From Candidatus Omnitrophota bacterium (GTDB lineage Bacteria; Hinthialibacterota; Hinthialibacteria; Hinthialibacterales; JAKPRU01), in the NCBI GenBank assembly GCA_029570205.1, contig JAKQSI010000074.1:1-28772 (forward strand): a stretch of 28,772 bases of DNA, read 5' to 3'. A model generated the notes under the pieces. That model was not told where the DNA came from, did no database searches, and saw only the letters and a program-made list of their open reading frames with translations. Position 1 is the stretch's first letter. Each line of letters begins with the position of its first letter. This document shows positions 9,501 to 16,882 of this stretch, piece by piece. Position numbers and translations under genes: made by a program.

Positions 9501-12500
9501 TTCTGATGGAGCCACAAATGTGCCGCTTATCGGATTCATAAGAAACTGATAGTTATACGCCTGCGCCAACCGCAACTCCGGCGAGGAAGCCAGGTAAAGC
9601 GCCCACTTGTTGTAAAAATCATTGCCCAATCCACGAATGCCCGGAATCACATTCGCGTTGAGGTATCGGACATAAGCCGGAGGCATCTTGGGTGTGTAAT
9701 GCAGATACCCGTTTAGGGCAAAACCCGCCTTTCCGCCATATTCCAGCGGCAGGATAGGCATGAGTCCATCGACCGCTTCCTGGTTATCCGGATCCTGATA
9801 GAAGAAATCCGACCGCATTAAAACTCGTTCCGAATTGATATAATACTCTACTTCCCCCCGAAGAAAATCCAACGGATCCAGGTACAGAACCACGTCGTAC
9901 ACTCCGGGCGGGACATTCTCGAAAATCCAGGTTGCCATTTCGGCTTCCGAACCGACTCCGCTGCCGCCACCACCGCCGGTTCCGCCACCTTCCGATCCTT
10001 CCCCGCCCTGGGCCGTTACCACCTGCGTATTCGTAACGGCAAACACAATACTCGGCGCCATGGAATCATAGAGTCCGGCCGCTGTCAGGGAGGAATACGG
10101 CAATACCGTGTTCTGAAATCCACGGGGGCGGACAAGGATCGAATTGCTCCAATTGGTATCCTTGATATTTGTCCCGCCGACGGATCCATACACACCGTCA
10201 TCATCGGAACCGCTGCCCACAACGAACCGGCCATTCGGGCCGTTGGTAGTCCAGACATAGCCGCCTTGCCCGTCGTCCTGCAACGAGGTCAGCGTCTGTT
10301 CCGCTTCCAGACGGATCATCGGTTTCACCAGCGCCTCATTGATCCGAACCCCTTCCACACCGCGATAGGTCACCCGATTTGTAACCTCCGGCGGATTGGG
10401 AAGAAGCAATTCTATCTCGTTCTCCAGTAACGCCTTCTGCTGACGATTCGGTCCGGAAAGAAGCTGGGGATTGAATTCAAAAGCACGCTGACGAGTTGAG
10501 GTAATTCCCCTCTCGAAAGTGAAAACTGTGGGAGGATCCACCAAAACCAGGTCTTCCGGTTGCAAGCCCAGTACCGCCTGCACATCCGGGTCGCCCGAAA
10601 CAGGCATCGGAAATGGCTGGTCAATATAATCCGCCATATTCAGAATGAACTGAAACTCCGGCGGGTCTTCATCCATCCGCCCGTCTTCATCATCATCCCA
10701 CGCGGCGACATACCGCTCGCCGAGTTCATCAACCTCGCCGTCTCCGTCGTTGTCTACCAAGTCTCCATCCGCGCGGTACATCGCCGCGATCACCTGGGGA
10801 TCACGAAAATCGGCATATCCATCGCCGTCATCGTCCGAAAAACTGGTCAGTCGATCGTTGGTATTTTGAGTGCGCAGTTTTGTGCTCTGACGCTCCTCTG
10901 CCAGATCTCCCGCCGCAGTCCCTTCGGGAGCCTTAGTAGACACTCCGATTCCGGGATACCCATCGTCATTGGCATCTCCCGACGGATCTTCATTCAGATG
11001 CCATTCCGGATCGTAACTGATCATCCAATCGCCGTTGGAATCGCCGGTATCGTCGATCACGCCGTCGCCATCGTCATCCACACCGTTGCCCTCCTGGACC
11101 ATTCCGGCGAGCAGGTCGCCCCGATTGCTTTCCTCGCGCGGACGGTCGTCATCCCCCACCTCGCGCAGACGATGATCCTCCCGATCCTCTGAGTTCTTGC
11201 CTTCGTCCGTCTGCCCGTCCCGGTCGTCATCCATACTATTCCCGATATAATACGGAGCGCCGACATCCGGTTCTCCATAGCGATCGAAATCGGCGCTGGG
11301 ATACCCGTTTCGATCCCAGTCATCGCCGGGTTCGTCGATCAATCCGTCACCGTCATCATCCTTTTGATTGATTCCATCACCGATCTTGTCGTCCGTTAGG
11401 CCATCGCCGCGTTCGTCGATTCCGTTCCCCGGACCTTCTCCGATCGCCTGCCAATCCCCGTCGTTATCCACCTGCATGGCAAAGAAATCACGAACAGTCA
11501 GCTTCGGTCCGTATTGGAATTGCGATGCAACCTCCTGCGTGTCCGTCGTGGTCCAATTCGAAAGCAAATTCGGATTCAGTTTCAGGAACTCGATTCCTTC
11601 GGCGCTCAGCGACTGGGAAATCTCATCCGCCTCGGAATATACGGTGGCGAAGTTATCGATTTTCGTTAATGTCAACGGTCCGATCTGGGAAAGCATGTCG
11701 ATTTCATCCAGCGTGGCAAACGGGTGATCGTCTCCGCGCGGGGAGTTCGGAGTGAATTCATCCGGCTCGTCGATTCCCTCATCCGGTTCATCGATCACTC
11801 CGTCGCCATCGTTATCGATCCGGTCGCCCAGACGGAACGCCAGGACTTCACTCTGGCTCAGTTCTCCGGCCTGGGGAATACGATGTCTCGGTTGTCCGTC
11901 GGCTTCATCTGAAGCCCCGATATATCGTTCATCCTCTTCGTCAACCAGGCCGTCACCGTCATCATCCTTCCCATTGCCTGCCAGGACATGGAGGACATAT
12001 TCGGGTTGCCGGTTCACATTCTCGAACACTTCGTGCAGCGGACGAACCTCCTGAATATCTTTACTGTTGTCCCCATCATCATCCCCGGACTTACCGGGAG
12101 CGGCATAGCTGGAACCTCCGCCGTTCACGTTCCCTTGCCGATAATTGACAATTCGCTTGGCGATCTCATCCGCCTGCTGAATCATCCGCCCGTGCAGGAA
12201 GACCGCCAGATCGATCTCAAAAGGCGTTGCTCCCTGGCCGTAGGAGTAGCTGTTGCCGTCTCCACTGGTGTTCCCGGCATAGTTGATGTTGATCTTCCCG
12301 GATTCGTCAAAAACTCCCTGGGCATCGCCATCTGCATCAAACCCCGTTCCCTGTGGGAAGAAGCGCCCATCCCGGCGAAGATCTAACCCATCCTCATCCA
12401 CCTGTCCGTCTTCGTCATCATCGTAAGGCTCGCCGTTGTCGATAGTTCCATCCAGGTTGTCGTCAACACCTGCAAATCCGGGGAATCCATCCGCTGTCAT

Positions 12501-12998
12501 AATGCCCCGCGTATTAGTCGGACCCGTGGTATCTCCCGGGGGATCTTCATCAATTCCCAGCGGCGCCGCGATCGGTAAAGAAGTCCCGCGTCGCACGGCT
12601 GTCGACCAGGGATTGTACCGGGCGCTGCGCGCGTCGAAACTCGTATCGTTCGACAGGAATCCGGCTACGCCGACCTTCAACGAGGCATCATTCTGAGAGA
12701 TATATCGAGGCTGTCTTTTCCCCAACACGTACTTGCCGTTCGTGGCCGCCAATTCCGTATCCACCAGGGACAGACTGCCCCCTATTCCCGCTTCAGCGGC
12801 CTCTGTCACCTTGGAGGTCTCGGTATAACTCAACACCGTGAGTTCCTCCATACGCAGAGAATAACTGAAGCCAAGCAGAATCAGGCCGAACACAGTCAGA
12901 AGCGCCAGCACGGTCAGCAAGGCGATCCCTTGCTGGTTATACCGAGCCGCGCTCTCCGTGATCGGGTAATGATGGCAACCTCGTCTGGAATTGTTCAT
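6507..12998 (-). CDS. gspK: Giant GspK-like minor pseudopilin with acidic repeats, carbohydrate-binding-like and lamin-tail modules
   Basis: The product is 2163 residues; GspK proteins are usually about 300-350. GspK hallmarks: a prepilin segment cut after Gly24 (QQG then IALLTVLALLTVFGLILL) with Thr instead of Glu at mature position 5; FDESGKININ near residue 230; HPFATLDEIDMLSQIGPLTL, the usual second helical segment, near 405; VNVNTAIREVLAALP near 1915; and the C-terminal SSRVFHVVTGG with final VYRR. Inserted between them are about a dozen acidic DxDxDGxxDE units (residues about 175-780), a region starting MIRLEAEQ (about 890-1070, CBM6/35-like) with a Gly-rich segment, and a lamin-tail domain (QYLELVNLTPDDIDLTGWTI, about 1225-1260 onward). 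In known systems GspK caps the pseudopilus with GspI and GspJ and binds calcium. ATG 12998 is preferred over TTG 13022: GAGG lies six bases upstream. Confidence 0.8.
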   Translation of the reverse strand: MNNSRRGCHHYPITESAARYNQQGIALLTVLALLTVFGLILLGFSYSLRMEELTVLSYTETSKVTEAAEAGIGGSLSLVDTELAATNGKYVLGKRQPRYISQNDASLKVGVAGFLSNDTSFDARSARYNPWSTAVRRGTSLPIAAPLGIDEDPPGDTTGPTNTRGIMTADGFPGFAGVDDNLDGTIDNGEPYDDDEDGQVDEDGLDLRRDGRFFPQGTGFDADGDAQGVFDESGKININYAGNTSGDGNSYSYGQGATPFEIDLAVFLHGRMIQQADEIAKRIVNYRQGNVNGGGSSYAAPGKSGDDDGDNSKDIQEVRPLHEVFENVNRQPEYVLHVLAGNGKDDDGDGLVDEEDERYIGASDEADGQPRHRIPQAGELSQSEVLAFRLGDRIDNDGDGVIDEPDEGIDEPDEFTPNSPRGDDHPFATLDEIDMLSQIGPLTLTKIDNFATVYSEADEISQSLSAEGIEFLKLNPNLLSNWTTTDTQEVASQFQYGPKLTVRDFFAMQVDNDGDWQAIGEGPGNGIDERGDGLTDDKIGDGINQKDDDGDGLIDEPGDDWDRNGYPSADFDRYGEPDVGAPYYIGNSMDDDRDGQTDEGKNSEDREDHRLREVGDDDRPREESNRGDLLAGMVQEGNGVDDDGDGVIDDTGDSNGDWMISYDPEWHLNEDPSGDANDDGYPGIGVSTKAPEGTAAGDLAEERQSTKLRTQNTNDRLTSFSDDDGDGYADFRDPQVIAAMYRADGDLVDNDGDGEVDELGERYVAAWDDDEDGRMDEDPPEFQFILNMADYIDQPFPMPVSGDPDVQAVLGLQPEDLVLVDPPTVFTFERGITSTRQRAFEFNPQLLSGPNRQQKALLENEIELLLPNPPEVTNRVTYRGVEGVRINEALVKPMIRLEAEQTLTSLQDDGQGGYVWTTNGPNGRFVVGSGSDDDGVYGSVGGTNIKDTNWSNSILVRPRGFQNTVLPYSSLTAAGLYDSMAPSIVFAVTNTQVVTAQGGEGSEGGGTGGGGGSGVGSEAEMATWIFENVPPGVYDVVLYLDPLDFLRGEVEYYINSERVLMRSDFFYQDPDNQEAVDGLMPILPLEYGGKAGFALNGYLHYTPKMPPAYVRYLNANVIPGIRGLGNDFYNKWALYLASSPELRLAQAYNYQFLMNPISGTFVAPSEGQNPSNLVATSMLRLPYRLYPRNTSFRATVDSDGRLTVQIKANPPAVGYYMTTFDRIELMNLSAQYLELVNLTPDDIDLTGWTINTPYGKYILQTVNGVRPIIPRIKPLFEEDDGRETALDNGIPLPGRPWDRAAYPTERGGLAGRTRTQDDIRMDNNYLLLVHDRDGFLTWAKANYPAFDENVTVLAPVASGALSPAHNPVDELTTFKLVDRENDILTDNYDLKTVTLTDPAGNEVDRLEYKTTFNNLVVDIPGNVFRLPVQDPSKPLYEIASLDVIALPGYRGMETFERSDPTQVVTEKRPDRNQDTQRFTPTMRLLAREAAVETFAVQPGEEGRNPLTVTLYGNRSLSANPSLVVSENPATDLDDRRYQGGWDFVGDAPDPGATGFDPDGNSWGGPARCPEFGGGTLFKQMAGGFENYTNILVSPLDLPSSGRAYPGDLVRYTWTLGLRELIRAGFDPDVDDHLTVRVRGKCQELGSFPAIVGEVLTNPIWTVVDPGKEREDGAYNQPELEANSLNPLGLDVFTKLRDGDTAFTVDLRKSFQDLYQDLDSSEKQEPLIVLRMIMRKTTPDIMNTLDDNYYFYGIELCGRGRLSGNSDSANENARMALIAGTPGRANAGYVPAYPRRRRLIDTPSQRDRFDIVDNTPFVKNGLLATPGEISRILTGGRFETVCGPIIPQRLEDKAIYRNQIDSNAELGQRLIPSDENDSDRLILAQRERLDQMENQYSLLYSMVTTSDSPVTPGLVNVNTAIREVLAALPAAPPIRDDPSRIRDLEERFTINSMVADYIIEGRNPLGRDQQMGVAEIDDDVSSRGTLDDSVEYKLPSVGRSKAFLREFSSTSKWSNVPSIEKILSDDAIGMKDVQDRRSSVQEVYASTEVSLPDDGPYEDISRFLSDLVHLKRRDRMAAAVRRDLDRTGDGVTDGVGDLRERLNKRLNLSGENTLTPRDMEEMMHRLSAMTTVSSRVFHVVTGGKAIAGEGEVAASRRYKSVYRR
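10665..12471 (-). repeat. Acidic DxDxDGxxDE repeat block in the GspK-like protein
   Basis: Irregularly spaced units such as VDDNLDGTIDN, DDDEDGQVDED, KDDDGDGLVDEED, RIDNDGDGVIDEPDE, SMDDDRDGQTDEG, NGVDDDGDGVIDD and LVDNDGDGEVDELGE recur over about 600 residues. They match the 12-residue calcium loop pattern shared by thrombospondin type 3, dockerin and MopE-like motifs. In the DNA they appear as recurrent gtcatcatc and ccgtcgccatcgtc runs, so they may be sites for expansion by recombination. Confidence 0.75.
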
Positions 12999-13043
12999 TT
13001 TCGTCCTCGTCCTGTTCGGCAAAAGCGCCCTGTTCTCGGTCCC

Positions 13044-14432
13044 TTACGATGTTACACCGCCTGGTTTCTGTATCGGGGGAACGTTGTTGTTGGGCAAGAA
13101 AACCCGTGTACTGAACCTCTGCGGCGGCTGACTGTGATCGCGATCCTGCACATAAATCTCGATTTCAACCACATTCGGCAGACCGTCCGTTGTGGCGTTG
13201 ATCTGGTTCACCAACGCGCTGTATTTCTGATTGGAAAGCAGCTGGCCGACCCCCGGATTCTGCACTGTGCCCCGCAAATCTGCCAGGATTTGTCCCAGGG
13301 GGTCCCTCGGGAAAGCATCCAACGATTCATTGGCGACCGGCGTTGTGTATCGGCTGGGATCGTTTGTGGCCACGTCCGCAGAAAAAGCGGTGATATTCCC
13401 ATCGAATACCCGCACAACCCTGTCGAACAAAAGCGTCTCACGGGCCGAATCCCATTCCCGCGTAACCCGCCAGGAATCCTGATTGTAATCATAATACCAA
13501 AACCGGAACCGCAATCCGCGAATATCGTAAGCCAGAATCTCAAACTCGCTGATCTGACGATCATTCGAACTCCCGTTCAGCACATCGTCCGCATATCGAT
13601 CCCAGATATCCCATATCAGTCCGACAACCCGGGGTTGATATCCCACGTTGACCCGCACAAGACCATCCGCGCTTCGTGTGGCCAACGGAGCCGGAAGGAA
13701 TCGCTCGCCGGACGGCTGGTTGCGGTTTACCAGGAACTGTCCCACATAAAGAGCGTCCACCTCCGTCTCCGCTTTCCGAGATCGTCGGAGCAATCGCGTC
13801 CCGATACTGTTCAACCCGTAGGAAACCTCGTTCAGGATCAACGGGCCGCCGGGAGAATCCTGTTGCACAGTCACAAAATGGAGCAAATCGCTGGGGAACA
13901 TCCCGATGTCTTCATCCGTGCGGCTGTCCACCCAGTCCGCGGAATAGAACCACGGCATGTTCTGAGAAGGGCTGCGATGATCGCTGTCCAGCCCATCCAG
14001 CCACTCTTCGTCGATCTTCCCGTCTCCATCCTCGTCTTCTCCCGCGCCGGGGGTCCATTGCGACGTGGAGGTGATACTGCCGGGCTTGCGGGTCACCGCG
14101 CGGTCACGGTGTATCCCGGCAAATCGGAGGCGCGGCGCGCTCTCCTGTCCCGCCATCACCGGAGCCACACTCTCCGGAGTGAGATACGCAGACTGGATTT
14201 CCTCCGCGAGAAAGTTCAGCGTCGTGCGGGCATTCTCCGCCAACTCCATTTTCAGAACCGCTTTCTCCCGAGTATCCAACGTGACTCGGAATGTAGCGGC
14301 CGCGATGGTCGCCAAAATGCCCAAGATTCCCATCGAGACCAGGAGTTCCACCAGGGTGAAACCCCGTGCCCGATTCTCTGGAATAATCCTGCGCCTTCTC
14401 ATGATCGATCCTCGATTCTTTTGTCTCTCCAT
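13044..14432 (-). CDS. gspJ: GspJ/PilW-like minor pseudopilin
   Basis: A 462-residue protein, about twice the usual GspJ length. A basic leader ends in RARG, followed by FTLVELLVSMGILGILATI. This gives Phe1, Glu5 and a hydrophobic helix, the signature for cleavage and N-methylation by prepilin peptidase. Downstream, AENARTTLNFLAEEIQSAYL is the usual GspJ/PilW helix, and the C-terminal VEIEIYVQDRD with STRVFLPN is the typical closing strands. A single acidic unit, EDEDGDGKIDEEW (about residue 130-142), links it to its neighbours. In T2SS, GspJ joins GspI and GspK in the tip complex of the periplasmic pseudopilus. Two starts are possible: ATG 14432 with AAAGGA nine bases upstream, or ATG 14402 with GAGG seven bases upstream, which gives a shorter and more usual leader. 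It lies 13 bases after the I-type gene. Confidence 0.8.
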   Translation of the reverse strand: MERQKNRGSIMRRRRIIPENRARGFTLVELLVSMGILGILATIAAATFRVTLDTREKAVLKMELAENARTTLNFLAEEIQSAYLTPESVAPVMAGQESAPRLRFAGIHRDRAVTRKPGSITSTSQWTPGAGEDEDGDGKIDEEWLDGLDSDHRSPSQNMPWFYSADWVDSRTDEDIGMFPSDLLHFVTVQQDSPGGPLILNEVSYGLNSIGTRLLRRSRKAETEVDALYVGQFLVNRNQPSGERFLPAPLATRSADGLVRVNVGYQPRVVGLIWDIWDRYADDVLNGSSNDRQISEFEILAYDIRGLRFRFWYYDYNQDSWRVTREWDSARETLLFDRVVRVFDGNITAFSADVATNDPSRYTTPVANESLDAFPRDPLGQILADLRGTVQNPGVGQLLSNQKYSALVNQINATTDGLPNVVEIEIYVQDRDHSQPPQRFSTRVFLPNNNVPPIQKPGGVTS

Positions 14433-14445
14433 GGTCCGATATCCT

Positions 14446-15912
14446 TTACGGTCCCATGTAGCTCATAACCATCCGGTTACGCGAACTTTCATCACTCGAC
14501 TTGATCGGCAGATATCCGACCAGCTTGTAGGAGAATTCATAACAATCTTCGTCGATTACGCCATCCAGATCGTTGTCGGCTCCGTCGCGTGCTTCTTCAT
14601 CAATCCCCCACGAAATCGCGCCGTACCGCAACGGGGTCTGGCCCGCACGGGGGACAATCGCCAGCCGCTTCGGATGAACCGATGCCTGGTCGCCATCGTT
14701 ATCCTCTCCGTCCCCACCCCAGCTGATGACTATCTCCACGCGCAACACACCGGGAACCGAAGAGGCAATACAATCCTCATCCACCAACCCGTCCCCGTCA
14801 TCGTCCAACCCATTTCGGATCTCTTCATCCATCTTTCCATCTCCGTCATTGTCCACTCCATCACCCAAATCCCCCATGAGAGATCGCAACGCCAATGCGC
14901 TGCCTTCAGGAACCTTCGGAATGTCCACATCGGGAACCACCCCGACGAACACCTGCCAGGCGAATAGATCGTCCGGCGGACCGAATCGAGCCGGGGACCA
15001 CGGGAATCGCGCCAGACTGCAATCCTCATCGATTAGTCCGTCCCCGATACCTCCCTTGCCCGATGAGTTCACCGTGGCCCGATCCTGATAATCAAAAACT
15101 TCTTCATCCACCTGGCCGTCCCCATCGTTGTCTTTTCCATCTCCGGCAAGAATCGGGCGAAATCCTTTTCCCTGAACGAAACACGACCCCAGACGGCAGT
15201 CTTCATCAATCAGTCCATCCCGATCATCATCAATTCCGTTGCAGATTTCTTCGTCGATATATGGCTCCGGATCGTATCCGAAATTCCCGTCCTGAAGCAT
15301 CACCACGTTCAGCGCGTATCCCAGGGACCTGGCTCCTGCCGGAAGAAAATTAGCCGGAAACACCCCATCACCGGTATCATCCACAATCCCGTCGCCATCG
15401 TCATCTACCCCGTTGCCCAACAAATAGGTCGGTTCACCGAACCCATCAAAGTCGATATCCGGTTTCCCGTTTCCATTGAGATCGACTGACATCCGACGCT
15501 GCGGATTGTTGAAATTGTAATGCCAATCCCCGTCATCATCGAACCCGTTCCCCGGAATCGGGATGGGGCAGGAAACAAGTATCTCATTCCCCGCCGCGTC
15601 ATATCCGGTCACCGTCACTACCGGAAAATCGGTGTCATCCGCTTTCAGCCCCTCGTAAATCATTTTTGCCAGCAGGGATGCCCGGGTAAAATCCTCCGAC
15701 CGCTGCGCCGCCGCCAATCCCACGGGAAACACCCGCACAATCGCCAGCAGCCCCAGGCCCAGAATGGCCGCCGCCACGACAACCTCCAGGAGCGTAAACG
15801 CACCCCTGCGTTCCGGCTGTCTTCGTTTCAATGTCTGTTTGTCGCGATTGTTGCTTATCATGGTCGCTCTATCGCTCCTCGGAGTCTGTCGTGGATTACG
15901 GTTCTTCATCAT
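14446..15912 (-). CDS. gspI: GspI/PilV-like minor pseudopilin with MopE-like acidic repeats
   Basis: The product is 488 residues, whereas GspI is normally about 120-150. A basic leader ends ERRG, then AFTLLEVVVAAAILGLGLLA, the GspI/PilV prepilin signature with Glu at mature position 6. The rest is dominated by about ten acidic units, among them NGVDDDGDGIVDD, NGIDDDRDGLIDEDC, DGKDNDGDGQVDEE, DGVDNDGDGKMDEE, NGLDDDGDGLVDEDC and DGADNDLDGVIDEDC. Several end in DEDC and one begins EICNG, which matches the MopE-type metal-binding motif more closely than the units in the K protein do. Cysteines around the units could form disulfides after export. The start at 15912 has AGGAG six bases upstream; ATG 15861 would give a shorter leader but a weaker site. 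It is the second gene of the operon, between H and J. Confidence 0.8.
   Translation of the reverse strand: MMKNRNPRQTPRSDRATMISNNRDKQTLKRRQPERRGAFTLLEVVVAAAILGLGLLAIVRVFPVGLAAAQRSEDFTRASLLAKMIYEGLKADDTDFPVVTVTGYDAAGNEILVSCPIPIPGNGFDDDGDWHYNFNNPQRRMSVDLNGNGKPDIDFDGFGEPTYLLGNGVDDDGDGIVDDTGDGVFPANFLPAGARSLGYALNVVMLQDGNFGYDPEPYIDEEICNGIDDDRDGLIDEDCRLGSCFVQGKGFRPILAGDGKDNDGDGQVDEEVFDYQDRATVNSSGKGGIGDGLIDEDCSLARFPWSPARFGPPDDLFAWQVFVGVVPDVDIPKVPEGSALALRSLMGDLGDGVDNDGDGKMDEEIRNGLDDDGDGLVDEDCIASSVPGVLRVEIVISWGGDGEDNDGDQASVHPKRLAIVPRAGQTPLRYGAISWGIDEEARDGADNDLDGVIDEDCYEFSYKLVGYLPIKSSDESSRNRMVMSYMGP
14548..15552 (-). repeat. Acidic MopE-like repeat block in the GspI-like protein
   Basis: About ten units of the form NGxDDDGDGxxDED occur, four of them directly followed by Cys. 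They are separated by 5-60 residues of ordinary sequence, so the block is interspersed rather than strictly tandem. The unit consensus is shared with the K-type protein, which suggests common origin or convergent recruitment of the same metal-binding loop. Confidence 0.75.
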
Positions 15913-15971
15913 TCAGACTCCTGTCCCTGATTCGACTTCCTTCTTCTTTCCATCCGACTTCCACATCGGCC

Positions 15972-16619
15972 TTATCCTCGATATTCCGTTGTGGGGAACG
16001 GGGCCCCATATCCATAATCATAAACACGCACACGTCCGGTCAAACGCAAAACCTCAATGGAATTCGCCAGAGTTCTCTGATCTTCCTTTTTCGGGTCCAC
16101 ATTGTCCCCAACGCGAGCCAAATGGATATACAGGCTTATGGATTCTGCTGTGGCATCCGAACTGAAATAACATTTTGTCATCTGACCCCGATAATTGAAC
16201 TCGGCATAATAGACCGTTGAGTTGGTTCCGCTGCCCGGCTCGTGCCCGTTGAACGATGTAATGGCGGCCCCGCTGGGAAGTCGCTTCGGATCGCTCACCG
16301 GAACCCATTTCCCATTCTCCAGCTTCTCAATCCAAACCTCCTGGGGAAGAGGAGCTTCCTCCTGCAAGGAACCCTGCTGTGGCACATTGAATACAACACG
16401 ATGCGAAATGCGGGTGGCAATCGCAAGCTGCCGGGCCTGGCGAAGGGTAGAAGCGGTGATATCGGTCGCCGAACCCAGCCTTGCCCGGTTGATGAAGCTC
16501 GTATAACTCATCGTCCCGATGGTCGCGAGAATTCCGATGATCGAGAAAACCACCATCATCTCAATCAGGGAAAACCCACTCCGGCTCCGGTCGCCATATT
16601 TTTGTATGCGAATTCGCAT
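15972..16619 (-). CDS. gspH: GspH/FimT-like minor pseudopilin
   Basis: A 215-residue protein, a normal size for this family. The leader MRIRIQKYGDRSRSG precedes FSLIEMMVVFSIIGILATIG, so prepilin peptidase would cut before Phe with Glu at position 5. The helix continues through INRARLGSATDITASTLRQA and RQLAIATRISHRVVFNV, a GspH/FimT pattern where the soluble domain begins. The C-terminal part is beta-rich (AEFNYRGQMTKCYF, SIEVLRLTGRVRVYDYG). Unlike its neighbours it has no acidic repeats. GGAGG lies eight bases upstream of the ATG. It is the first cistron of the H-I-J-K operon, following a leader of about 200 nt. Whether it serves a T2SS or another pseudopilus cannot be decided, because no secretin or ATPase is in the window. 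Confidence 0.82.
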   Translation of the reverse strand: MRIRIQKYGDRSRSGFSLIEMMVVFSIIGILATIGTMSYTSFINRARLGSATDITASTLRQARQLAIATRISHRVVFNVPQQGSLQEEAPLPQEVWIEKLENGKWVPVSDPKRLPSGAAITSFNGHEPGSGTNSTVYYAEFNYRGQMTKCYFSSDATAESISLYIHLARVGDNVDPKKEDQRTLANSIEVLRLTGRVRVYDYGYGAPFPTTEYRG

Positions 16620-16671
16620 CCATTCAACCTCCGATGTCCGAGATCCAAAATGGAATAATCGGACTCACCTT

Positions 16672-16782
16672 TTGAAAAAAAAATTTCCGCGAGGTCGGAA
16701 TACAGACCTCGTACCTCACACTCTCGGTTTCCCTCAAGCGAAAACCGGCGCATGTCGAATTTCCTAAATCACTGAATCGACA
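16672..16782 (-). promoter_or_regulatory. Structured leader of the pseudopilin operon, with a terminator-like hairpin
   Basis: In the transcript's order, three inverted repeats follow each other: GTCGA/TCGAC (16782-16754), CGGTTT/AAACCG (16747-16725) and the perfect seven-base CGAGGTC/GACCTCG with an eight-base loop (16711-16690). The last is followed, after about seven bases, by a run of nine T (from about 16683 down). This resembles an attenuator in the 5' UTR between the promoter at 16824-16852 and the gspH ATG at 16619. I do not recognise any known riboswitch class. The gap between stem and T-run would make termination inefficient. Confidence 0.45.
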
Positions 16783-16823
16783 GGACTTGTAATCCAGCCG
16801 ACTCCCTCTCGCTGATCGACCTG

Positions 16824-16852
16824 AGTATATCACAGCCGCTTGCGACCATCAA
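16824..16852 (-). promoter_or_regulatory. Extended -10 promoter for the pseudopilin operon
   Basis: Reading on the minus strand, TTGATG (16852-16847) and TATACT (16829-16824) are separated by exactly 17 bases, and TG precedes the -10 as in extended -10 promoters (TGaTATACT). Transcription would start near 16817, leaving about 200 nt of leader before gspH. Confidence 0.6.
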
Positions 16853-16882
16853 CAAAAAAATAACGGAGTATTGCGGCGTATT

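Noticed and set aside
10665-12471. CRISPR-like or satellite repeat reading of the gtcatcatc-rich stretch
   Set aside because: The units are irregular in length and spacing and keep one reading frame with a conserved acidic motif, so they are coding repeats, not an array.
16740-16830. tRNA-like anticodon arm on the plus strand (ggacttgtaatcc, Thr TGT type loop)
   Set aside because: No T-arm with GGTTCGA-type loop, no D-arm and no acceptor stem pair; the five-base anticodon stem has a mismatch. It is more likely part of the structured leader.
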